Origin: Boswellia sacra | Lineage: Eukaryota; Streptophyta; Magnoliopsida; Sapindales; Burseraceae | Direction: 5' to 3' | NCBI GenBank assembly: GCA_013180625.2 | Contig: SNVD02009519.1 | Coordinates: forward strand, 2,632,501-2,696,500 | Length of the DNA stretch: 64,000 nt | Shown here: positions 11,051 to 23,672 of the stretch, piece by piece | How the letters are laid out: each line of letters starts with the position of its first letter | Position numbering within the stretch: the stretch's first letter is position 1 | Position numbers and translations under genes: made by a program | Notes under the pieces: generated by a model | The model's database searches: none | Seen by the model: the letters and a program-made list of their open reading frames with translations, nothing else | Told to the model about the DNA's origin: nothing

Positions 11051-14000
11051 AGGTTATAATTGTAATAAAGGTTATAATTTTACAATTACACAGCATTCAA
11101 TTATTTTTAACACACACACATATAATATGTGTAAAATTATAACCTTTAAAATCTGTTCAACGGAGTTTATTTAATTTAAGTATATTTTAAAGAAAAGGAT
11201 GTAAAGTTTGGTATGCAATTCAAGGTCGGAGAAGACCAAGATTGGAAGCATGGTGGGTGCAGCACTTGTCAGCACTTTGGTTGGGTTGGCAGCTAGTAAT
11301 CTAGGCGTAATTCCATACGAAGCACCAGCATATTCAGTGTTCTTGGAGTTTCTGCTTCCTTTATCTGTTCCATTGCTGTTGTTTAGAGCTGACTTGCGTC
11401 GCGTGATACGCTCCACTGGGACTCTGCTCCTCGCTTTCTTGCTTGGATCAGGTGCTTACTATTATGCAATTTATGTTGCTATCTTTTTTTTTGCTGTTGA
11501 AAGGATCATTCTGTTTGTAACCTGAGTATCCCGAGTTTTACATCAGTGGTAGTCTGCTTGAAAGCTTTATCTTGAGTTTACTATTTGTCGTATAATTTTG
11601 CTTTAATGTTAAAAGTATGGAAGACAGCAATGTTATGACACCTGCATTTTGCTCGGTTATAACCAAGAGACTGTGATATTGTGAGTAGAGCAAGTTTTCA
11701 TTATTCAAGAATGTCAAGAGAGTTTAGAGTGTTATAGAGAAGGGTGGAATCAAAAAGGAAGAAAATTGTGTAGTTTTCTTGGTTAAGTTTCTTAGAAGAT
11801 GTGATTGAGATTTGATTAGATAGGATTCTGTATCTGACCTTGAGGGTTAGTCTGATTTGGTCAGTTTTCTTATTTGTTGCCACAAGATTCAGGGTTTCTT
11901 CGATTTCTCAGGGATTCCTACCTGGCAAAAAGTCGGAATTTTCCTCCTTCTCAATGATGGGTTTGGCAACAAACATTTTACCTGCAATGAATGCTCTGTG
12001 TTTCCCTCTACTGTTCAGCAGATTTTACTGATGCAAATGAGTCTGATGTAATTTGTTCTGTATTTTGCTTCTAGGCTAGCTAAGAATGCAACTAGAAGCA
12101 TAACTTTGAGCTGAAGTGTGCATGTTCAGAGATTTTAATGATGGAGCAAATTGTGAAAGACTGATTTATTTGTGAATTCTGTAAGTTCTTCTAAGTTTAT
12201 GTGACCCTGACAAATACATCCAATTTATTTCAAATTTGGTGTGCATGCCATCATTATGACTAGAGATTTTCACTGGAGGGTTGTCATGCATAAGTGACAC
12301 ATTGATTGTTAGGCATTGTACTTGGCTTCAAAATTATGTCATTTTCTATATCTGCTGATTTGAATACATGTATGGCAATGAAACCAGAACAACATTCTGA
12401 TTGGTTTTGCTAGATTAGGCCTTGCTCTCGTTTCTATATCCTCTGCTACTGAATTTAATCAGTTTCCGACTAAGCCCATTTGCTACAATCAAGTAGCGAT
12501 ATAACTTGTACTGGTTCAGAAATTATGCTTTGGTGTGTCTCTGAATATTTTTTTTTTTAATTTTTTAATTTTATTTTTATAAGAAGTAACAAGATTTGTA
12601 TTAATATATTATTTCCTAAGTACACAAAAAATCCCTTTATGGGACAAAGTCTGCACAGAACAGTGAGAGTGATATTGTATCAGTAATGAACACATAGCCA
12701 ACCAAAAGGTTCTGATTTAACTTCACAGTTATATTTTCAATCTCGCTTTAGACTGATTTATTTTAGGATCTTGTCAGGTTTATTCTTCTCACATAAATTG
12801 TGCAAGAGCTATGGTTATTCCATTTTAAAACCTCAGACAGCCTCTACTTAATAGCTTGTATTGCAATCGATTCATCTGTGTAATTGAGCGTCAAAGATGA
12901 AGGCACATAAATATTCTTTAATTGCTAACTTTCTATGTAGCAGTTAACCCCTTATGATCCTCACTAACAGATATTTTCTATTTGTATGACAGTTGCAACG
13001 ACGGTTGGAACAGTAGTGGCTTTCTGGTTAGTGCCTATGCGATCACTTGGAGAAGATAGTTGGAAAATAGCTGCTGCTTTCATGGGCAGTTATATTGGTG
13101 GATGTAAGTTGTCAGGCAATGTTTTTGCATCATAGATTTTGGATTGATCTCTCTGTTATGAATTAGGAGAGAGCAGTTCATTAGACCTCCATTGGAATTC
13201 TTCACTGTTCCATTCCCCTTTTTTTTGTTTGGTTATTAATAATACATATTAACTATGCTTTTGTTATGAACTTAATATTGAAATATTATAATAGTCAACA
13301 GTATAGACAAAGGTTAATTTGCAGTGGATCTATAATTTGAGATCACACTTACCTCCTACTTTAGTAAATGCTGCCAATCCAAGTTGCACTTTGGCTGTGG
13401 AGTATTAGCTATAATTTTTGTCAAAGTTATCCGGGGCTGTTGTACAACATGAATTACAAACTACAGCTAGCAGATATTTAACCTTCATATTTGACCGTTC
13501 AATGCTTTAACTTGGTGCTTTCTGGTTTCTGAATGCTGCTGTCACATGTGCTTTTCTTTCAATGAGTTCAGAACTGCTGATGTATTCATTTTCTTTTTCC
13601 TTTCCCCTCTGTATTGTTGCAGCTATTAACTATGTTGCAATTTCAGGCTCTTGGTGTTTCTCCATCAGTTTTGGCCGCAGGAGTGGCTGCAGACAATGTT
13701 ATTACTGCCATATACTTTATGATATTGTTTGCTTTGGCCTCCAAAATACCTCCTGAGGCTTCATCAGCCAGTGGTATGTGCCATTTAGATTTGATTCCAT
13801 ATGCTTTAGTTTGACTCCACCTTGTCCAGGGGTTAAGGTAGATTATATGCATTCGCTTTGTATGATTTTGTTGCTGCATTACAGTTTATGGTGGATATGC
13901 ATGTCATTTGACAATTAAAGCTTGTTCTTCGTTCTTTTGCCCTCGCTATATGTACATTATTCTGTCTATCAATTTCCCTTTACTTTATTCGATTAACAAG

Positions 14001-14912
14001 CAAAATCCGTATTTTAGGTATCCTCATCATTTATTGATTAGAAATCTATTAATCCATATGATTTTATCATCATCTTGCTATTGATTTGGAATAGAAATAG
14101 TCCAATCAAACTTGCATCATCTTTATTATCTTGTGCAAGTGAAACCTCTATTAAAACCTGAAATTCTCTGGCAGATGTTCAAATGGATACAGAGTCCGAT
14201 TTTGGAGGCAAGACACCTGTCCTACAGACTGCTGTAGCTCTAGCTGTATCATTTGCAATATGTAAGACAGCCACTTATCTCACAAATTTGTGTAGAATTC
14301 AAGGAGGCATCCTTCCAGGGGTGACTGCCATTGTTGTCCTTTTAGCTACTGTGTTCCCAACACAATTTGGTTATCTTGCACCGGCTGGAGATACTATTTC
14401 TCTGGTCTTGATGCAGGTAACTGAAATATCACAACTGCTTTTGATTGCCTTTTATAGAAGCGCTTCTTTTTCTCTCTTGTCAATTGATTAACTATGAAGT
14501 TGACTATACATATGTACTCCCGAGCTTCTCTTCCTGGTGATGAAATAATTGCTTTGAACATTTTTAAACATTGCCTTACTTAAAACAGGTGTTTTTTGCT
14601 GTGGTGGGAGCCAGTGGGAGCATACGGAATGTCATCAACACAGCACCTAGTATTTTCTTGTTTGCTCTAGTCCAAGTTGTCATCCATCTTATTGTGATCC
14701 TTGGTTTGGGAAAGCTTTTTCGCTTTGATCTTAAGCTGTTACTTATTGCATCAAATGCGAATGTTGGAGGCCCGACAACAGCGTGTGGAATGGCCACAAC
14801 CAAAGGATGGGGCTCTTTAGTTGTTCCTGGGATTCTTGCAGGCATTTTTGGGATTGCCATTGCCACTTTCCTTGGCATTGGATTTGGAATGATGGTCCTC
14901 AAGTACTTATAA
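10594..14912 (+). CDS. DUF819 membrane protein, second tandem copy with exon-4 frameshift
   Basis: A tandem paralogue with matching exons: 10594-10898, 11225-11451, 12993-13103, 13623-13773, 14175-14416 and 14589-14912. The transit-peptide-like leader, the [15 protein letters not shown] block and the [12 protein letters not shown] motif are conserved. The summed length, 1360 nt, is not a multiple of three. In exon 4 the codon after ATT-TCA has only its first G left before GCT-CTT-GGT. Two bases are missing at 13646/13647 compared with copy one. As spliced, the frame ends at the TGA at 13754-13756, after about 259 residues. No GT-AG alternative that keeps the homologous sequence restores frame, though skipping exon 4 would. 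Exons 5 and 6 remain intact, so the change is recent, an assembly error, or tolerated through exon skipping. Intron 2 is 1.5 kb and intron 1 holds a (TA)n tract. Confidence 0.75.
10996..11046. repeat. (TA)n microsatellite in intron 1 of DUF819-b
   Basis: About 50 bp of pure TA repeats in the first intron of the second DUF819 gene. Expected to be highly polymorphic. Confidence 0.95.
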
Positions 14913-15047
14913 CTTTTGCAATTCATAGTGGAACAGTTATGTACAACCTTAAATTTAGTAACATGATATCATGTCTTGTATTCTTTTGCCAGAGCAACCT
15001 GAAATTATACACATTTCATTCATGTTTCTGATGATTTTCATTGATAA

Positions 15048-15170
15048 TCAGGTCTAATAAATTTTCCAGCAGAGGATGAAGGAAGTTCTTGGGACCAAAT
15101 ACCAGATGATGATCATAAATGGAACCTTGCCAAGTTGCCCTTTTATGATCCTGAAAAGTCAACCACATGA
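15048..15170 (+). other. Possible relic or alternative terminal exon
   Basis: A 40-codon open stretch ends in TGA at 15168-15170 and reads like protein: acidic, with WDQIPDDDHKWNLAKLPFYD near its end. A plausible acceptor, TTTTCCAG, sits at 15062-15069. It lies 136 bp beyond the DUF819-b stop codon with no other exon I can attach. It could be an alternative last exon or a gene fragment. I do not recognise the family. Otherwise 14913-15550 shows only untranslated-type sequence. Confidence 0.25.
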
Positions 15171-15549
15171 GTATGTTTACCTGCACGCTGGAAGTCAATG
15201 AATAATGAATGCATTACCAATTAACATAAAAGACAAATCAAGAAGGAATTTTGTTTCCCTGAGATGATGCAAAATGATGCTATCAGAAGCATTTATTTAT
15301 TAGTGTTCCATATCTGATTTGTGCTGCTGAACCTGAACGGGGATGGGTGGCAGGGGATGACGCATTCTTTTGCTGAATAACCGAGTGATTGTTAGATGCA
15401 AGCAAAGCATATTCCGTGGCTAGCAAATTTCAAAACCTCCGTTTTGCATGTTATGATTGGTGGATAATAGTTGTACGTACTCTTGTACTAGCAAGCTTTT
15501 TAGCCGATTGTCAACTGTACTGTCATCTGCGGTCATTATAAGCAAAGAC

Positions 15550-16362
15550 AACTGCATTTGCACATCAGTTATCAGATGGTTGACACTTCATATGCTTTCT
15601 GTTTATACTTTTACCAGGTTATTTATAATTTTATATTTCAACGTCAAGCCAAGCCAACCCTCAGTGGATATTGCAAATTAAGTGTTATATTTGCAAATCT
15701 CTTCTTCTTTTTATTAAATTGTTAATAAAATATCATATAAATTCTGCTAATAGGAAGTGATATAAACATCAAATAGAAATAGAATGTGCTGTTATGTCAT
15801 TCTTTCTTTTTTAAGCCAAGAAGGGTTTATCCTTTATTTTACTTTAAAAAGATAAGAGGGAAAATAAAATATAACTTTGGTCCACGTGTGATGAATCGAT
15901 CTCATCAATTATGTGATGTATAATTAAAGCATCTATCTATGAACCCTGTGATTGTGATGTTTTACCAAGGCATCTAATTTATTTTATTAATTTTTAATAT
16001 ATAACATGATTTTATATTCTTTTATAAGTATAAATGAAATAGCGATTGCAATAATCTAAGTAATTTAACATATAACAGAATGTGTGCGAAATGTACTTTG
16101 GACAACAGTTAGAGGCTTCATTGCGCATGAATCATGCTGTTTCGTACATTTTTGCTCCAATGTATAAATAATAACGATATATTAATTAATGCCAATTAAT
16201 TGCATCTATTAACATAAATTCGTCCTTTTCACTGCATCTATAAGAATAACACAGAGAAACATCAACTTTCAGTTCTCATTTGACTTCGGATGTCCTTTCA
16301 TTTGCTACAGCTAGCTAGCTAGCCAGCAGCAAATTGCGAAGGATCGAGCTAGAGATCAAAAG
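15550..16362 (+). promoter_or_regulatory. FRO-a promoter unit with G-box and TATA
   Basis: The upstream region of FRO-a matches, in order, blocks found before FRO-b, in two orphan units (29.6-31.3 kb) and partly before FRO-c. Blocks include a CATCAAGCCAACC-like word, the TTCTTTCTTTTT..AAGCC word near 15800, a G-box CACGTG at 15883-15888, AATTTAACATATAACAGAATG near 16060, and a TATAAG box at 16239-16244 about 120 bp before the ATG. G-box/E-box sites bind bHLH proteins; in Arabidopsis, FRO2 is activated by FIT with subgroup Ib bHLHs under iron deficiency. Iron regulation here is inferred. Confidence 0.65.
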
Positions 16363-19300
16363 ATGGGTAGCCCCACAGTGTTGATACGAACAATATGCCT
16401 TGTGGTGTTTCTTGCGTGGCTTCTGGTTTGGGTTCTGTTGCCTACCAAGCTTTACAAACTAACATGGACTCCCACACTTCAAAGCAAGCTCAACTCCACA
16501 TATTTCAGAGAACAAGGTTGTCAATTTTCAGTACTGTTAATATGTACTTCTGTTTTCCTTTGTTGTTCCTTTCGTTTTGTTTGGTTTAGTATTATGAAAT
16601 TCACTAGCTGAACGTTACAGGGACAAATCTTCTTCTTTTTTCATTCCCCATAATGCTTATTGCTGCCATGGGCTGTGTTTATCTCAATCTTCAAAAGATA
16701 CCAAATAAGCCTTATTCCAAAAGGTACATACATATATGCATATATTTTATGGACAATTATTTTTTTTTTAATTAGTAATTGAACCAGTAAACAAATTATT
16801 TGTCATCTGTTGTGCTGGTTGCACGCGCGCAGATTGGTGAAAAGCTCTCGTTTGAGCTTCTCGAGTCGTCCGGTGCTCGTGATGTCTCCTCTGGGGATCG
16901 TGACAGCTTTGGAGCTTACGTTTATAGCCATGTTCATTGCACTCTTGACCTGGTCTCTTGCCAATTACTTGCATGTCAGCTTTAATGGTCATCTCCACAT
17001 GCATGGACATGGGGAGAAAGTGTAAGTATATGAAAACATACATATCGTCCTTTCCCTTGAATTCCATATATATGCAGGCAGTCGCATCACTTGCATATCT
17101 AGATACGGATCCTTAATTAATTTTCTAATTAACTAAGATTATTGCACTCTGGTTTGGCTCCGACAGGTGGCAAGCCAAGTTCCGCAGTGTATCATTAAGG
17201 CTTGGTTACATTGGAAACACATGTTGGGCATTTCTCTTCTTTCCTGTAACTCGAGCTTCTTCAATTTTGCCTCTGGTTGGGCTCACTTCAGAGTCGAGCA
17301 TCAAGTATCATATTTGGCTTGGCCATCTCTCCAATCTCCTTTTTGTTGCGCATACAGTAGGCTTTCTTATCTACTGGGGCATGACTGATCAGATGGCCGA
17401 GGTACTGTAACTATTTAATTTCCTGTTCATGATCACAATAATTACTTTTGGTCAATGCTTTGGATTTTTGCATGAACTTGTTGTTCTTAAAGTGAGAAGA
17501 CAAATGAGGATATGCATGCTTCATCTTTTATATAGTGGTTGAGCATGTAATGTCACTATTATTATTGAAATTCCAATTACGTGGTCTTTTTTTGTTTGAC
17601 GTTAGAAAAGAAACTGAAGGTGGGCTTAGATTTCTTTGTCTACTCGCCTTTCTTTTTCTATTGGAAATTGAGGAGAAAGAATTAAGTGGTTGATTTTATG
17701 TATCATGTCGACATACGGGGTAAAAGCAAGCGTGAATCTCTGTCAACATTAGATTGTAGCGCTCAAGATCCAATATTTCTTCTAAGGCATAGTATAGAAA
17801 TCTCTATCAACATGTTATAGCACTTAAGATCCAATGCTTCTAATGGATAGCATATATAAAGTAGTCAAGATATAAATGAGTTAGGATGAATCTTGGTTCA
17901 AAATAATCCCACATTGTCTGATTAAAGAAAAAATCATCAAAACTTAGCTGTAGATGTTGAGACCGTCCTCGTGTAAGATCTTTTGGAAAAATCTAAAGAC
18001 GTCATGCAGATTCAAGCTCAAAATAAACAATATCATACCACTCCAAAAAAATTACGTACCGAGATAAAAATTAGCTAAATATATAGAAACACAAAACTGT
18101 TTTCGTGCTTTGCTTTACTGATGATAATATGCAAATATAATTGCCTAAGATTCGCTAATATCATATTTTCGTATTAATATTGTAGTCGAACATCAGATGA
18201 ATCATGCACGAGTAGATTGAAATAAACTTGTTACGATATGCATTTTGAATCGTTGATGATATACTTTTGCACGACTATGACCGAATTAATACTCATAGAC
18301 GTACAATATCGGCCTGCATGTCTGCTTATTGGGCGAGTGCGTGCATGATTTTTATTTTTTTTACATTGAAAGTGGTTTTGGCAACGCATGCAGCTGGTGG
18401 AGTGGAGCAAAACTTATGTATCAAATTTAGCTGGAATGATTGCCACTGTAATTGCTGTGGCGATGTGGGTGACAAGCATCCCTCGCATTAGGAGAAGGAT
18501 GTTTGAGGTTTTCTTCTATGCTCACCATCTCTACATTCTGTATATCATCTTCTATGTGTTGCACGTTGGCCCTGCCTACTTTTGCATGATCCTTCCGGGG
18601 ATCTTCCTCTTTGTGGTGGATCGATACTTGAGATTTCTACAGTCACGACACCGGGCTAGATTACTCGCAGCTCGCATCTTACCCTGTGGAGCTGTTGAAC
18701 TGAACTTCGCCAAGTGTCCTGGTAATACAGGCGAGCCACAATAAATAATTTATGTTAATTAAAATATTAATGTCGAACCCTTAACAGAAAGTGTAAGTTT
18801 TCATAAAGTAGTAATTTAACTTAAGTACCAGAGTTAAAAAGATTTCATGTTGACTATGGTAATTTAAAGATTTAGACGCGTCAATTGAAGCATTGATAAC
18901 AATTTGCACTTAAAACTTCATGTTTTTTTTCTTTTGCAGGATTGTATTATAACCCCACAAGCATTTTGTTCATTAACGTGCCTAGAATTTCCAAGCTGCA
19001 ATGGCACCCTTTTACTGTGACTTCCAGTTGCAACATGGAGCAGGATAAGCTTAGCATTATTGTCAAAAACGATGGAAGTTGGACGCAAAAGCTTTGTCAA
19101 GAAATTTCTTCGTCTCCAGATCGTCTTGAAGTCTCTGTTGAAGGACCTTATGGCCCCAATTCAGCTCATTTTCTAAGGTTAAATGGACAAATAAGCTTAG
19201 TTAATTAGCTCTATGTTTATGTTTCCAATTGCATCTCACTAACAATAAGTTTTTGCTTGTAGGCATGAATCACTCGTGATGGTTTGCGGAGGCAGTGGTA

Positions 19301-20447
19301 TTGCTCCTTTCATCTCCATAATCCGCGAAATCTTATTTCAAAGTACCAAACCAGACTGCCAAGTTCCAGATGTTCATCTTGTTTGTGCCTTCAAGAACTC
19401 TGCTGATCTCTCATTGCTAGACCTCTTGCTTCCAATCTCCAGCACAACTACAGGATTTTCCAAAATAAAATTGCAGATAGAAGCCTATGTTACCAGAGAG
19501 CAAGAGCAGCCTGAAACAGATACTCAGAAGCTACTGCAATCCATCGGGTTCAAGCCATCTCCTTTGGACTCACCCGTTTCTGCTGTTCTAGGCCCTAACA
19601 GCTGGCTGTGGCTTGGTGCAATAATAACATCATCATTTGTCATGTTCCTCCTCTTGCTGGGCATAGTGACTCGCTACTACATTTACCCTATTGAACACAA
19701 AGATGAAGTATACCATTATTCGTACAAATGTCTCTGGGACATGTTTCTCGTTTGTGTCTGCATTTTTACAGCTTCTAGTGTAGTCTTCCTTTGGCGCAAG
19801 AAACAGAAGGCAGTAGAAAGCAAGCAAGTTCAGAACCTGGAAGTACCAACGCCAACAGCATCACCTGCAGGATGGTGGTTTCACAATGAGGATAGGGAGC
19901 TGGAAAGCCTTCCGCATCAGTCCCTAGTTCAAGCTACAAAGGTGCAGTTCGGTGAAAGGCCTAATCTCAAGAGTAAGTTGCCTACTATTAACTGATTCTG
20001 CTAACACAAATGAATGTGCCATTTTAATATTGGAGAAGTGTTTGACTAGTTACGTCGTCCTCTCATCATTATTTAATTGATAAATTTACTCAGTAAACTT
20101 GTTTGAGCGTTTTTTTTTTTTTTTCCTAATGTTCGTCAAATCATCGTATCTAATGGATGAGATGTTCGTCAATATATCATGAATGCTTTCAATCACATAT
20201 CTTAGTTAAACAATAAAAAAATTAAAATTTTTAGTATAAAGTGTAAACAGTTTATCAATTTATTAATTATTAACTTAGGTTTACAATGTGTGGTTTTTAT
20301 TTCGCAGAAATATTGTTTGATTTAAAAGGATCAGATGTTGGAGTTCTGGTTTGTGGCCCAAGAAAGATGCGACACGAGGTTGCGAAGATTTGCTCATCTG
20401 GGTTGGCAGATAACCTGCACTTTGAGTCCATTAGCTTCAACTGGTGA
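16363..20447 (+). CDS. FRO: FRO-a: ferric-chelate reductase, intact
   Basis: Eight exons: 16363-16516, 16621-16723, 16833-17021, 17167-17401, 18394-18721, 18940-19177, 19263-19972 and 20308-20447, giving 698 residues in frame. It transfers electrons from cytosolic NADPH through FAD and two haems to Fe(III)-chelates outside the membrane. The first hydrophobic segment is near residues 7-27. Haem ligands fit the His pairs 197/211 (HX13H) and 271/284 (HX12H). The FAD motif HPFT is at 359-362, the NADPH-binding GGSGIAPF at 425-432 and CGPRKMR at 668-674. Two further membrane segments lie in exon 7, between the two NADPH-binding motifs. The size matches Arabidopsis FRO4/FRO5 (about 700 residues), slightly shorter than FRO2. 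It heads a four-copy tandem array, and its nearest relative is the pseudogene FRO-b. Confidence 0.93.
17734..17858. repeat. Degenerate two-copy repeat in FRO-a intron 4
   Basis: Two imperfect copies, period about 63 bp, each carry AATCTCT.TCAACA followed by AAGATCCAAT. They lie in the 992-bp intron 4. Part of the motif is also seen in the corresponding intron of FRO-b near 25130, so the unit predates that duplication. Confidence 0.5.
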
Positions 20448-21399
20448 TCCACACGTCCATTTGCGGGCAACTCATTGCTTAACGTTATCTCGTCAATGTG
20501 TTACATATATAAAGCTTATCTGTCCAAGCTCATCTACAAAGTAATGTACGTCATGGAGTTTTATCTATCCTGCTTACTGTTGCCTGGCCTCGACACACCA
20601 TCACCTCCTCTAATTAATTAAACGTCTTTTATGTAAAATTACTCCACTGTGTTGTGATACCTGTTGATTTGGTGTCTATCAAAGACAGCGATTACGCTTA
20701 GTCACAATGGTACATGTACATATGTTAGAACTTATTCGACACTTAGGCTTTTTAAAATCGAACTCCTTTAGTGTTATTATATGTATGTTATGAGTTAATT
20801 GTAAAATAGTGAAGTTAATTTGAAGTGTTATAGATAATGATCATTTTAAGGGAATTTTTCAGAACTCTTCGATAAGATAGTTAAACTCAACATATTCGAG
20901 CGAAAAAACAACCTTCTTTTACCAAGCATGACAACATGCCAAGAATTTATTTTACTGAAAACGCTCATCAACATTATTAGTTTGTCGAACTTATTGAATA
21001 TCTTATAAAACATATATTATTTCAACTCAAAAATCTTCTATGGAACAAGTACTCATCCAATTACTGACAATAGTATTACATAATGTGTTGGACAATGGTG
21101 AATATTTACAAGATAAATTTGAGTCGTAGCAAACATTATTTATAATGAATATCTTTGAGGTGGATAAACTCGTCTCTGTATGGTCCAATTCGTGGGAGGA
21201 TATCATAATTAATAAGCATGTGATAGTGCTTAATTTTAGTGCATTCTTATGTCTACTCCTAATGATATTGTATAGGATTAAGATATCAACCTTTTACTAT
21301 ATGTAATTAAGACTTTGGAAATAATTAAATAATCAGTGTGTGACAAATAAATATTGAAATAATAATAATAATAATAATAATGTAGTTTTCATATACAGA
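20448..21399. other. FRO-a 3' UTR and start of intergenic duplication
   Basis: The first ~110 bp after the FRO-a stop codon is a single diverged copy of the unit that is tripled after FRO-b (28739-29026). From about 20985 the sequence matches DNA before orphan unit 1, FRO-c and FRO-d, for example GGTCCAATTCGTGGGAGGAT near 21181 and 38440. The duplication units therefore include intergenic DNA. An (AAT)n tract is at 21357-21381. Confidence 0.6.
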
Positions 21400-22272
21400 C
21401 ACACACAGAGGCAAATCAAGGCAAACTAATTACAATCCTGAAGCCTTAAAACGGGGCTAAATGCCATCATCACATGCACAAATACACAAAATAAAAATGA
21501 TTCATACTTGTTAACATTTGCAGATCAGATGGAGATGGACATATTCATATGATGCTTTCTGTACATCAAGCCAACGTACCCTTACTGGCAACTGCAAATT
21601 AAGTATGTTTGAAGACCACTTAAGTACCCTTATGTGATTGGAAGTTTCTTCTTCTTTTGATTAGATATTGTTAGAAAGATATCATTTAAATTCTGCTCGA
21701 AGGATCAATAAACATCTAATAGAATGTGTTGTTATTATGTCATCCTTTCTTTTTCAAGCTAAGAAGGGTTTGGTTTATATATCTTTTATTTTATTTTTTG
21801 AAGTACTGGATGGAAAATAAAATGTAAATTAATTTTGTCCATCCACGTGTGATGTATCGGTCCATCAATTGTTTGATACAAAAATATATACCATCCAATT
21901 ATGACTTTGCAATTGTGCTGTTTTATATCGATATTTATTCAATTATTGTTACATATACACATGAATGGAGTGATTAACTTGGAAAGTAATTAACTTGCAA
22001 TAATTAAATAATTTAACATATATAACAGAATGTGTGCAAAATGTACTTCAACAACATTTAGTGGCTGAGCTGTGCATGAATCATGCTGTACTTTCATGCG
22101 TTTGGCTTCAATGTATATAGATAATGATTTATTCACTAATGCCAATCGCATATCTATAAGAGAGAGAACATAAAAGTTTCAGTTCTCACTTGACTTTAGA
22201 TACCCTTTCATTTATTTGCCAAAGCTAGCCATAGCAGGCAGATTCAATTGCAAAGGATCGAGCTAGAGAAAG
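21400..22272 (+). promoter_or_regulatory. FRO-b promoter unit, still G-box positive
   Basis: Collinear with the FRO-a promoter: E-box CACATG at 21471-21476, the TTCTTTCTTTTTCAAGC word near 21745, G-box CACGTG at 21844-21849, and TATAAG at 22155-22160. The regulatory module is well preserved although the gene behind it is broken, so transcription of the pseudogene is possible. Confidence 0.6.
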
Positions 22273-22678
22273 ATGGGCAGCCGCACAGTATTGATAATTA
22301 AGGAAAATATGCCTTGCGGTATTTCTTGCGTGGCTTCTGGTTTGGGTTCTGTTGCCTACCAAGCTTTACAAAACATGGACTCCCACGCTTGAGTACGCAA
22401 GCTTAACTCCACGTATTTCAGAGAACATTAAGGTTGTCATTATTCGGTGTTCATAATGTGCTTTCCTTAGTTGTTGCTTTGGTGTCGTTTGGTTACTACT
22501 ATTAATATATCTGAAATTCTCTGAATGTCACAGGGACAAATCTTCTTCTTTTTTCATTCCCTCCAAAGCTTGTTGCTGCTTTGGGCTGTGTTTATCTCAA
22601 CCTTCAAAAGATAGCAAATAAGCCTTACTCCAAAAGGCACATATATTATATACGCATGTGCACCCACGCACACAGAGG

Positions 22679-22727
22679 CGCGCGCGCGCGCGCGCGCACA
22701 CATATACACACACACACACACACACCA
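22679..22727. repeat. (GC)n-(CA)n compound microsatellite
   Basis: About nine GC dinucleotides run into a CA tract in intron 2 of FRO-b, next to the left end of a TIR insertion. Alternating GC/CA is a Z-DNA-prone sequence. FRO-a has only a short GCGCGC at the corresponding intron end. Confidence 0.9.
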
Positions 22728-23672
22728 CACTATGACCTTCAGATAAAAGCATATTAAAGGTGAAGATGCGATGATATCTCAAAATTAAATTTAGTGAAGA
22801 TAACTTCAATTAATGATTCTTTCATTTTTTATTCTCTTCCCTTACCAGTCTTCCGTCTTTTCTCTCTCCTCTCACCTCCAATTAATAACAATTAATTAAT
22901 TAATTTAAAAGAACTCATTCTAATTTTATTATAAAATTGATATCCTCAAAGACGAGTCTTGCCATGTAGAAACTAGAAACTAAATAAGAACTCAAAAAAT
23001 CAATTAAAAAAAACAAAATAACTAAGTTTATAAGTATTCATTAAAAGCCTCCATTTAAATTCTTGTATAATTATTTGTAATATTAATGCAGATCAAGTTA
23101 TATACACTAGTTTCATTGATATTTAACATTGAACTTGGAAGGCATTAATAAATAATTACAAGATTAAAAACAAATTATTAATATTACATATCTCAAATTG
23201 TTTAATCCAAATTACATAATACATACCCTTTTTATTGAAAAGATTAAATATAATTAACAAGAACATTATGCTAAATGGTTTAATGTGATTGCTACTCTTA
23301 TATTACATAGAATTCAAAAACATAATTAAAAAAATTAAAAAAAAAATATTGGAAGAAGAGGAGGATGATGGACTCCGCAATCATGAGGACTGAAAAAATT
23401 GAACAATAATGGAAGAAGAGGAGGACGATAAGGATGATGACGAGCTTGAATTTAAAATGGTAATTAATGCCATTTAGTTAGTTAATTAATTGTTATTAAT
23501 TGAAGGGGAGTGGAGAGTGACAGGAAGGAAGAGTAGAGAGGAAAGAGAATAAAAAACAAAAAGAAACAATCATTTATTGAACATTATCTTTAGCGTATTT
23601 AAGTTTGATATGTAATCACGTCTCCATCCTTGATATGTTTTCGTCTAAAGGTTATGATATGGTGTAATCTCA
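22716..23672. mobile_element. Long-TIR non-autonomous element in FRO-b intron 2
   Basis: The left arm from about 22716 and the reverse complement of the right arm ending about 23672 align over roughly 190 bp, for example ACACCACACTATGACCTT against ACACCATATCATAACCTT and CCAATTAATAACAATTAATT on both. The middle is AT-rich with two related GAAGAAGAGGAGGA stretches. The intron is about 1.15 kb against 109 bp in FRO-a, so this is an insertion after duplication. There is no transposase. The long arms suggest a Mutator-type or foldback element; no target duplication could be assigned. Confidence 0.7.

Noticed and set aside
22676..22730. Regular short repeats resembling an array
   Set aside because: Dinucleotide microsatellite, not a CRISPR-type repeat-spacer array; the genome is a plant.
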